A stretch of 12,356 nucleotides of DNA from Verrucomicrobiota bacterium (GTDB taxonomy: Bacteria > Verrucomicrobiota > Verrucomicrobiia > Chthoniobacterales > Xiphinematobacteraceae): assembly GCA_003176035.1 (NCBI GenBank), contig PSRL01000081.1:1-12356 (forward strand), in the 5' to 3' direction. This document shows, piece after piece, positions 7,334-12,356 of this stretch. A program made the translations under genes and the position numbers. Position 1 is the stretch's first letter. Each line of letters opens with the position of its first letter. The notes below the pieces were generated by a model. The model searched no databases. It saw only the letters and a program-made list of their open reading frames with translations, and had not been told where the DNA came from.

Positions 7334-7357
7334 TATAGCGAGAGAACATTGAAATGA
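7334..7357 (+). repeat. Possible degenerate copy of the 24-bp terminal repeat
   Basis: This stretch upstream of rdgB starts with TATAGCG and ends with GAAATGA at exactly the same spacing as the repeats at 8873-8896 and 9011-9034. By hand it matches the 9011 copy (reverse complement) at 17 of 24 positions, with the mismatches all in the middle. No inverted partner is found nearby. It may be a decayed element end or chance. Confidence 0.3.
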
Positions 7358-7434
7358 ATATGGATCGGAGAACACTTTTTTACTCCAGATGATAGCGAAG
7401 CACTTAGGCAGCCGTGCGCCAGAGGCACCATCTC

Positions 7435-8829
7435 CTAAAACCTAGGAAGTCCGGCGGCTAAAATACGTTTCGATAGAGCAGCTGCTTGGGAGCGAAGCTC
7501 TGGCACGGCAATCGATTCATAGAGACGACCTTTTTGGGAACTGCCAAGAGTATAAAGATGGGGAATGGGTTTGCCTGCCTTATCGCAAACCTGTTCTCCT
7601 TCGCAGGTAGCAGCCCCCATGCGGAGTGGATCGGGCGCCAAAAGATTTCGGTTCAGGAGACTGCGTACCAGAGTATTCTCCAACTGGTGGTAATCGGATT
7701 GCGGGCCCGCGCAACTGAGAACTCGGCGTACCAACAAGGTTTTTTTCTCCCGCGTTCCGCTAGGACGGTAGTCCACCTCCACACGGTCTCCCACCCATCG
7801 ATACCCCAAAATATGTCCGCGGTGCGCGACCACCCTCCCCTGAGCTTCAAGCCGCTCTTTTGTCTCCATAATTTCAGGTGCGCAGCGGTGTCGATGGGTA
7901 TCCCAAATGCTGCGAAGATGCCGTAAAAAGCGTTTTCGTTCGGTGTGGTTCAGAGTCTTCCAGATAGCTTGGTTAAACGGGCGAAGAGAATCAATGACCG
8001 CACGCCAGTCAAAACCTTTGACTGCGGCGGCTCTCAATTCTTGGTGAACGAGATGCAACAACTGGCGGCAGGTTTGGGGAAGGTGATTGGAATCCAAGAA
8101 GGGTGGATACGGAAGGTATTTCTTGTGCGGTTGGGGAAAGCGTCCACTGCGGGACAAAAAATGCATAACTCCTTCCAATTTTAGCGGGGCAACGGTTAAC
8201 ATCACGTCCAGGCTGGTCAGACCCGTACCAATAATCAGAACGTCCCCCGGTTTCGCCAGTTCCGCGCAGACTTCGGTGGAATAGGGATCATCACTCAACC
8301 AAAGACAATCGTCGCGCTGACCACCTTGTTTGATTTTGCTTGGTGGAAAATTTCCAAATGCCAGCACCACCTGAGTTGCCGTAAGGCTAATTCCTTTTTT
8401 TCCCGTCAGCCGAAACTCTTTTCCTTCCAGGCGTTCGAGATCCTCTATCTCCTCATGGATGACATCGAGGCCAGCCGAACTCTCCCGTGCTTTTCGCAGA
8501 AGATCTTGTAAATAATCACCAAACACCAATCTGGGAACAAAAGCATCGGGGCGAACTTTCATGCCGGCCACAGCAGCATTTTGCGGATGAGCCTCTAGCC
8601 AGCGATAAAACCCTTTTACATCCTCAGGATACGCTCCCATTTCGCATGCCCGAACATTGAGCAAATGCTTGCTATCTGTGGTGCCGTAAGCTACCCCTCG
8701 CCCCACTTGCTTGCCCCGCTCAATTAAAGCAATACGTAGTCCCCGATTGGCCTCAAGCAGATGAATGGCTACCATGGTGCCACAATAGCCGCCCCCAATG
8801 ATGGCAACGTCGTATTTGCTTTTGCTCAT
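7435..8829 (-). CDS. FAD/NAD(P)-binding oxidoreductase, YdhS/HpyO-like
   Basis: This 464-residue flavoprotein has an N-terminal FAD Rossmann motif VAIIGGGYCG (8-17), E37 ending the second strand, and a second dinucleotide motif IIGTGLTSLD (199-208) for NAD(P)H. The segment LRPFNQAIWKTLNHTERKRF (282-301) with the following histidine-rich RHRCAPEI, the SCAGPQSDY stretch (372-380) and LGSSQKGRLYESIAVPELR (428-446) are typical of the COG4529 group, which includes YdhS and urate hydroxylase HpyO. The substrate is unknown; no urate or histidine-catabolism genes are nearby to support the HpyO reaction. No signal peptide is seen, so it is probably cytosolic. The ATG at 8829 lacks a Shine-Dalgarno. 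The upstream gap holds a palindromic element whose left end is 43 bp before this start, so the repeat may affect expression. A near-dyad CCG/CGG around TTCGAA lies at 8847-8860. Confidence 0.9.
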   Translation of the reverse strand: MSKSKYDVAIIGGGYCGTMVAIHLLEANRGLRIALIERGKQVGRGVAYGTTDSKHLLNVRACEMGAYPEDVKGFYRWLEAHPQNAAVAGMKVRPDAFVPRLVFGDYLQDLLRKARESSAGLDVIHEEIEDLERLEGKEFRLTGKKGISLTATQVVLAFGNFPPSKIKQGGQRDDCLWLSDDPYSTEVCAELAKPGDVLIIGTGLTSLDVMLTVAPLKLEGVMHFLSRSGRFPQPHKKYLPYPPFLDSNHLPQTCRQLLHLVHQELRAAAVKGFDWRAVIDSLRPFNQAIWKTLNHTERKRFLRHLRSIWDTHRHRCAPEIMETKERLEAQGRVVAHRGHILGYRWVGDRVEVDYRPSGTREKKTLLVRRVLSCAGPQSDYHQLENTLVRSLLNRNLLAPDPLRMGAATCEGEQVCDKAGKPIPHLYTLGSSQKGRLYESIAVPELRSQAAALSKRILAAGLPRF

Positions 8830-8872
8830 TCAAGGCTTATCTTATTCCGTTTCGAAGCGGTGTCATAGCGAA

Positions 8873-9034
8873 TATAGCGAAACCCCTATAAAATGATCAC
8901 AAATTCGGATGGTATTTTTTCTTCGGACGCGGCGCAAAAGCAAGGTCTTATCCATGATATGGCCTTGCTTTTGCAACGTTGGCTGAGGAAAAAGCCCCGC
9001 AAAGTTGCTCTCATTTCATAGGGGTTCCGCTATA
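8873..9034. mobile_element. MITE-like palindromic element with 24-bp terminal inverted repeats
   Basis: The ends (8873-8896 and 9011-9034) are inverted repeats matching at 22 of 24 positions, starting TATAGCG(A/G)AACCCC and ending AAATGA. Inside is a perfect 12-bp inverted repeat (8934-8945 and 8963-8974, GCAAAAGCAAGG). Its centre (about 8954) coincides with the element's centre (8953.5). The parts between outer and inner stems also show loose complementarity. The element has no coding capacity. The outermost TA at each end could be a TA target duplication, as in IS630/Tc1-type insertion, but it cannot be told from the repeat itself. A non-autonomous transposable element is most likely; a structured RNA is the alternative. 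Confidence 0.5.
8934..8974. repeat. Central 12-bp inverted repeat of the palindromic element
   Basis: GCAAAAGCAAGG (8934-8945) and CCTTGCTTTTGC (8963-8974) are perfect reverse complements around a 17-nt loop that itself contains CCAT/ATGG. No T-run follows on either strand, so it is not a standard terminator. Confidence 0.8.
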
Positions 9035-9086
9035 GCTCCGGAACATTTCCAAACCTAGGAAGAAGCCTGGCGCATCGCCGTCGAAA

Positions 9087-9110
9087 TCATTTTATAGCCC
9101 TTTCGCTATA
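9087..9110 (-). repeat. Third copy of the 24-bp end repeat, close to smpB
   Basis: This copy has the same orientation as the right end of the palindromic element and matches the reverse complement of the left end at 21 of 24 positions. All three differences are one block, CCC in place of GGG. The change extends the repeat's internal dyad to a perfect 6-bp stem (TATAGC/GCTATA, 9093-9110). It lies 21 bp downstream of the smpB stop. Confidence 0.6.
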
Positions 9111-9131
9111 TCGGATGAAACAAGAAGTTGC

Positions 9132-9590
9132 CTATCCTCCATGCCGATATGATCCGCGAGCCAGCTCTCTCTCGGTGTCACGTTGCGTCGCCTTTTTCTT
9201 AAGATCTTCTCGCTTATCATAGGAGGCCTTGCCCTTCCCGATTCCCAACTCCACCTTGACGTGCCCCTTCTTCCAGTAAAGTCGCAGAGGAATGAGTGTG
9301 CGCCCCTTTACGGAAATTTCGGCAAAGAGCTTGCCAATTTCGCGAGCATGGAGAAGCAATTTCCGTTTCCGCTTGGGTGCGTGTTGTTCATGACTGGCTC
9401 GTTCGTAGGGTTGAATATCCAAGTCGTAGAGAAAAACTTCGGAATTTTCCACTTTAGCGTAAGCCGCTTGAAGACTGACCAGGCCCAGCCGAATGGACTT
9501 CACTTCAGTGCCTACTAAGACAATGCCCGATTCAATTTTATCCAAAATCGCATAATCTCTGAAGGCTTTGCGATTAGTGGCAATCTCCAT
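9132..9590 (-). CDS. smpB: SsrA (tmRNA)-binding protein
   Basis: SmpB binds tmRNA and brings it to stalled ribosomes for trans-translation. The 152-residue length is typical. The sequence follows the family from end to end: ATNRKAFRDYAIL (4-16), GIVLVGTEVKSIRLG (22-36), YDLDIQPYE (55-63), KRKRKLLLH (73-81), KGRTLIPLRLYWKKGHVKVELG (95-116) and YDKRE (124-128), followed by a lysine/arginine-rich C-terminal tail. The ATG at 9590 directly precedes the conserved MEIATNRKA start; no Shine-Dalgarno is at normal spacing. It follows rpoZ by 101 bp. The tmRNA gene itself is not in the adjacent non-coding region. Confidence 0.98.
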   Translation of the reverse strand: MEIATNRKAFRDYAILDKIESGIVLVGTEVKSIRLGLVSLQAAYAKVENSEVFLYDLDIQPYERASHEQHAPKRKRKLLLHAREIGKLFAEISVKGRTLIPLRLYWKKGHVKVELGIGKGKASYDKREDLKKKATQRDTERELARGSYRHGG

Positions 9591-9691
9591 GAATGCGAAT
9601 CTCTCTTCCCTTCACACGAAACAAGCCAATCACCCAAACGTCACGGCCAATTTCTGGGTAGTTTTCCGGTTTGTGGAAGGCAGGTGATTTT

Positions 9692-9913
9692 TTAAAATTC
9701 CGCTGGATTTTCAGGGGAATGATTTTCAGCTGCTTTTAGCCTGCCGGCCGCAACCTCTGCCAGGGCAATATCGGCTAATCCCATTCGAGGATGTACCTCC
9801 ACCATGGGACGACTACCGGCATTCAACTGACGAATTCGCTTCGAGATAATGTTGATTAATACCGGAATTTCCGGTTCCACCTTAGCAGCTTCTTCGAGTA
9901 TTTGGCTATTCAT
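9692..9913 (-). CDS. rpoZ: RNA polymerase omega subunit
   Basis: Omega assists folding and assembly of the beta-prime subunit of RNA polymerase. The 73-residue protein has the omega core: LINIISKRIRQLNAGSRP (about 19-36), where the Arg-Gln-Leu-Asn block replaces the usual Arg-Ala-Arg-Gln, then PRMGLADIALAEVAAGRL (about 42-59). The latter corresponds to the conserved segment that ends in a hydrophobic-Glu-Ile-x-x-Gly-Lys motif in other omegas. The wording resembles omegas I associate with Verrucomicrobiota. The ATG at 9913 has no Shine-Dalgarno, but TATTGT lies 6 nt upstream, so a short or leaderless transcript is possible. It sits between polX and smpB. Small size makes this slightly less certain than its neighbours. 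Confidence 0.85.
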   Translation of the reverse strand: MNSQILEEAAKVEPEIPVLINIISKRIRQLNAGSRPMVEVHPRMGLADIALAEVAAGRLKAAENHSPENPAEF

Positions 9914-9942
9914 TGATTTACAATAGGGCAGCTGGCTCCCCC

Positions 9943-9975
9943 TTAAGATTTGCAGGGTGATTTAGGGTAGAGCAT
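9943..9975 (-). CDS. Possible 10-codon leader peptide before rpoZ
   Basis: An ATG at 9975 is preceded at 5 nt by AGGAGG, the best Shine-Dalgarno match I see in the window, and opens a frame MLYPKSPCKS that stops at 9943-9945, 29 bp before rpoZ. It could be a translated leader or a chance match. A promoter candidate at 9964-9991 would start transcription after this ATG, so both cannot work together; the short frame would need read-through from polX. Confidence 0.2.
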   Translation of the reverse strand: MLYPKSPCKS

Positions 9976-9991
9976 TATTCCCTCCTGTCAA
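9964..9991 (-). promoter_or_regulatory. Candidate sigma-70-type promoter for rpoZ
   Basis: On the minus strand a perfect -35 TTGACA (9991-9986) is followed after 16 bp by TACCCT (9969-9964), a poor -10 match. It is well placed for rpoZ-smpB transcription, with a start near 9957. The perfect -35 also overlaps the AGGAGG of the short leader frame. Confidence 0.3.
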
Positions 9992-10023
9992 TACATCAAT
10001 TGGCCAGTCAAACGTTCCCATTA

Positions 10024-11754
10024 TTAACGCGACCGTTTAGCTTTTAAGGCTGGAATCAACTGCGAGAGGGGAAGGCAATTTACGACATCTTTGTGTGTGA
10101 GACCGCCCTTGCGGGCGCTGCGAATCCCAAAAGAAAGATTTTGCAACCCCTTGACAGAGTGGGCATCCGGATTGATTACACACTTTACCCCTTTTTCACA
10201 AGCCATGGGCCACCAGCGCCACTCCATGTCCAGCCTTTCCGGAGTGGCATTCAATTCTATCCAAGTGCCTGTAGCCGCAGCGGCGTCAATGACCGCAGGA
10301 ATGTCTACGGCATAAGGTGAACGAGCAAGCAAAATTCGGCCGGTGATATGCCCCAACATCGTAACATATGGATTTGAGAGCGCCCGAATCAAGCGTTTGG
10401 TCATTTCCGCTTCCGGCAGAGAAAAAGATGAATGGACGGAGGCTACAACGTAGTCAAGCGAACTCAGGACCTCATCGGAAAAGTCCAAGCTCCCATCACG
10501 ACGGATGTCGCATTCCGTGCCCGCAAAAAGGCGGAATTCTCCGAGTTCCGCATTCATTTTTTCAATGGCCTTTTGTTGCGCTAGCAGACGCTTTTCATCG
10601 AGCCCGCGGGCTTGAACGGCACCTTTGCTGTGATCGGCAATTCCCAGATACTCCCATCCCCAATTGATCGCGGCTGCAGCCATTTGTGCCAATGTCGCAT
10701 CGCCGTCGCTTTCTGTGGTATGACAGTGAAATGTCCCTTGGATTTGGTTGAGCTCCACTAGCCGGGGAATTTTTCTCAGAGCAGCGATTGCCAATTCGCC
10801 CCGATCCTCCCGCAGTTCAGGCGGGATGAAATGGTAACCGAGAGCGGAATAAACATCGGCTTCTTTGGTCACTTGAGGCAGCGGTTCTTTTAGCCTTTGA
10901 GTGGGGGTGAAGTTATATTCATTCAATGACCATCCCTTCTCCAGCGCCCGCGAGCGCAAACGCACATTGTGCTCCTTATTTCCCGTGAAGTAAACAAGTG
11001 CAAATGGGTATTCTTGGGTGCTGACCACTCGTAAGTCCGCCTGAATCCCTCCCTTGAGTACAACGCTGCATTTGGTTTTTCCCTTAGCAATAATGCTCTC
11101 TACCAGGGGATGGACGGAAAAGTGCGTGATAATTCGCTCCGCTGGCTTGCCTGCCACAATAAAATCGATATCGCCCACTAGCTCATTTCCTCGGCGCAAA
11201 CTTCCCGCAGAGGAGGCCAGAGCCACTTCTTTCATCTTTTTAAGATCTTCAAGAAGTGTTTCAGCAAGAGGGAGAGCCCACGAAGCGAGAAAACGGGAGG
11301 CATTTTGGCGCATTTCTTCCAGAGCTCGAAGAAGTTTTCGGGCCGTTGTTTCTCCAAACCCTGGCAAGGCAGCTAGTTCCCCATTACGGCATACGTTTTC
11401 TAACGATTCGAAAGAATCCACCTTCAATGCATCGTACAAAGCCTTAATCTTTTTTGAACCCAGACCAGGTACTCGGAAGAGCGTCAGAATGTTCGGTGGG
11501 AATTCCTCGCGCAGCTTTTCGTAGTATTCAAGACGTCCATTTTGCGCCAGTTCGCATAATTTCTCGGCGATCGCTTCCCCCACACCGTCAATTTCCTTCA
11601 ATTGCTCTTCGGTTGCCGTAGCAATCGTCAAGGGAGCGGAAGCAAGCGCTTGGGACGCCCTGGCATAGGCCCGAATTTTAAACGGATTCTCGCCCTTTAG
11701 CTCCAGAAGCCGACCGATGTTTTCCAATACGTCACAGAAATCTTCATTGGTCAT
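10024..11754 (-). CDS. polX: DNA polymerase/3'-5' exonuclease PolX with PHP domain
   Basis: Bacterial PolX fills short gaps in base-excision repair and carries a PHP-type exonuclease. From the ATG at 11754 it has 576 residues, matching the family. Helix-hairpin-helix motifs are GVGEAIAEK (57-65), GLGSKKIK (97-104) and GFGETTARK (132-140). The nucleotidyltransferase site has GSLRRG (184-189), D195/D197 in GDIDFIV, D240 in IQADLRVV, and FTGNKEHN (256-263). The PHP domain keeps all nine expected metal ligands: H343, H345, D350, H375, E414, H441, H469, D530 and H532. A 61-residue in-frame extension to 11937 is rejected because it only shadows the upstream gene. The start is fixed by the ATGA overlap with that gene, implying coupled translation. 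Confidence 0.97.
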   Translation of the reverse strand: MTNEDFCDVLENIGRLLELKGENPFKIRAYARASQALASAPLTIATATEEQLKEIDGVGEAIAEKLCELAQNGRLEYYEKLREEFPPNILTLFRVPGLGSKKIKALYDALKVDSFESLENVCRNGELAALPGFGETTARKLLRALEEMRQNASRFLASWALPLAETLLEDLKKMKEVALASSAGSLRRGNELVGDIDFIVAGKPAERIITHFSVHPLVESIIAKGKTKCSVVLKGGIQADLRVVSTQEYPFALVYFTGNKEHNVRLRSRALEKGWSLNEYNFTPTQRLKEPLPQVTKEADVYSALGYHFIPPELREDRGELAIAALRKIPRLVELNQIQGTFHCHTTESDGDATLAQMAAAAINWGWEYLGIADHSKGAVQARGLDEKRLLAQQKAIEKMNAELGEFRLFAGTECDIRRDGSLDFSDEVLSSLDYVVASVHSSFSLPEAEMTKRLIRALSNPYVTMLGHITGRILLARSPYAVDIPAVIDAAAATGTWIELNATPERLDMEWRWWPMACEKGVKCVINPDAHSVKGLQNLSFGIRSARKGGLTHKDVVNCLPLSQLIPALKAKRSR

Positions 11755-12356
11755 GAGGAAGACAGCCCCCTTCGGTAGGAGTCCACCCGGTCCAACCATC
11801 CGGGCAACCAACGTTTTTCCTGACGTACAGGGGGAGAATTGCGGACACGCAGCTCGAGAACGCGTTTGGCCGATTTGGAAAACTCCTGGACCGCAGGCCC
11901 ATCTCGCATCCCTTGTAGGACTTGAAGCAGTCCCCACCCCTGCCCTGCATAGCGCTCGGTCGGAAGGGTCCCCTCTCCCTTAAAGTTTACATAATCGATC
12001 AACGCATACATACCGGAGGGCCTTGCCGCTACCCGATAAAAATTTGATTCCACCCGCTTGCGCTGGGTTGTCGGTACCGCCCTTAGCATTTTAGGTAAGG
12101 CATTTTCCAACCGCTCGGCCAGAAATCGACTTTGCAGAGGGACCGTATTAGCTAGGAAATTGCGCAGCGAACGCATTTTTTGACTCTCAAAATCCGCTAA
12201 AAATTCTCGCCGGGTCTTCCAAGGGCAGGACTGGCTTTCCAACAGCCAATTGGGTACGGATGCGCCATGACGTCTTAAAAATAAGATCAGCTCGGGAAAA
12301 CTCTCCTCAAATGGGCCATGCCGACCTGCGGGATACCAGATAAAATGTCCGATTCC
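11751..12356 (-). CDS. Unrecognised conserved-looking protein, 5' end beyond the window
   Basis: The frame is open from the right edge to a TGA at 11751-11753, giving 201 C-terminal residues; no true start is visible. A TTG at 12242 could begin a shorter version, but the open frame and good coding character continue upstream of it. I cannot name the family. Counting from the right edge, a basic segment (about 45-115) is followed by NFYRVAARPSGMYALIDYVN with FKGEG (about 106-130), GQGWGLLQVLQGM (about 139-151) and RWLPGWLDRVDSYRRG (about 182-197). Such aromatic and glycine-rich blocks look like an enzyme, and FKGEG-GWGLLQ loosely recalls lysozyme-like folds; this is speculation. The ATGA overlap with polX shows it is a real translated gene in the same transcript. 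Confidence 0.75.
   Translation of the reverse strand, partial: GIGHFIWYPAGRHGPFEESFPELILFLRRHGASVPNWLLESQSCPWKTRREFLADFESQKMRSLRNFLANTVPLQSRFLAERLENALPKMLRAVPTTQRKRVESNFYRVAARPSGMYALIDYVNFKGEGTLPTERYAGQGWGLLQVLQGMRDGPAVQEFSKSAKRVLELRVRNSPPVRQEKRWLPGWLDRVDSYRRGLSSS

Larger units (their letters stand above)
8830..9131. other. Non-coding interval between smpB and the FAD gene
   Basis: No gene is supported in these 302 bases on either strand. They hold a 162-bp palindromic element (8873-9034), a further copy of its end repeat (9087-9110), a 6-bp hairpin across the element's right end (GTTCCG 9024-9029, CGGAAC 9039-9044) and a near-dyad at 8847-8860. Because ssrA often neighbours smpB, a tmRNA was looked for. 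No T-arm consensus GTTCRANNC or tRNA-like acceptor end was found on either strand. Confidence 0.7.

Noticed and set aside
8934..8974. Central stem of the palindromic element as an intrinsic terminator
   Set aside because: The stem is strong but no T-run follows on either strand.
11755..11937. 61-residue N-terminal extension of PolX
   Set aside because: It overlaps the C-terminus of the coupled upstream gene in another frame. The ATG at 11754 gives the family's normal length and an ATGA junction.

Overview
All recognisable genes in this 12.4 kb window lie on the minus strand, so transcription runs from high to low coordinates. Most are conserved bacterial housekeeping genes. Base composition is balanced, a little under 50% G+C by eye. 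The set includes a futalosine-pathway menaquinone gene (mqnC), a short omega subunit whose sequence resembles those of Verrucomicrobiota, a bacterial family-X polymerase with a PHP domain, and mostly starts without a clear Shine-Dalgarno. This suggests the Planctomycetes-Verrucomicrobia-Chlamydiae group, most likely Verrucomicrobiota. That placement is an inference. Nothing here fixes the genus.

In transcription order the window holds: (1) the C-terminal part of an unrecognised conserved protein (11751-12356, cut by the right edge), overlapping by ATGA with polX (10024-11754); (2) rpoZ (9692-9913) and smpB (9132-9590), each after a gap of about 100 bp; (3) a 302-bp non-coding gap (8830-9131) holding a 162-bp, nearly concentric palindromic element and an extra copy of its terminal repeat; (4) a YdhS/HpyO-like FAD/NAD(P)-binding protein (7435-8829); (5) rdgB (6618-7271), whose 3' end is inside an 11-bp inverted repeat; (6) mqnC (5335-6453) and an M24 aminopeptidase-like gene (4194-5327), 7 nt apart; (7) a YugP-type membrane zinc peptidase (3318-4010) and thiD (2499-3311), 6 nt apart; (8) a 311-bp leader with alternative hairpins, followed by purD (898-2187); (9) a short-chain dehydrogenase (1-666) cut by the left edge.

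Functionally the window mixes DNA repair (polX), nucleotide-pool cleaning (rdgB), transcription and translation quality control (rpoZ, smpB), cofactor and nucleotide biosynthesis (mqnC, thiD, purD) and proteolysis. Only the tightly spaced pairs look like real co-translation units: unknown-polX, mqnC-M24 and YugP-thiD. No rRNA, tRNA, tmRNA, CRISPR array or intact transposase gene was seen. The parts least explained by known genes are the palindromic element between smpB and the FAD gene with its scattered 24-bp repeats, the purD leader, and the inverted repeats that span stop codons.
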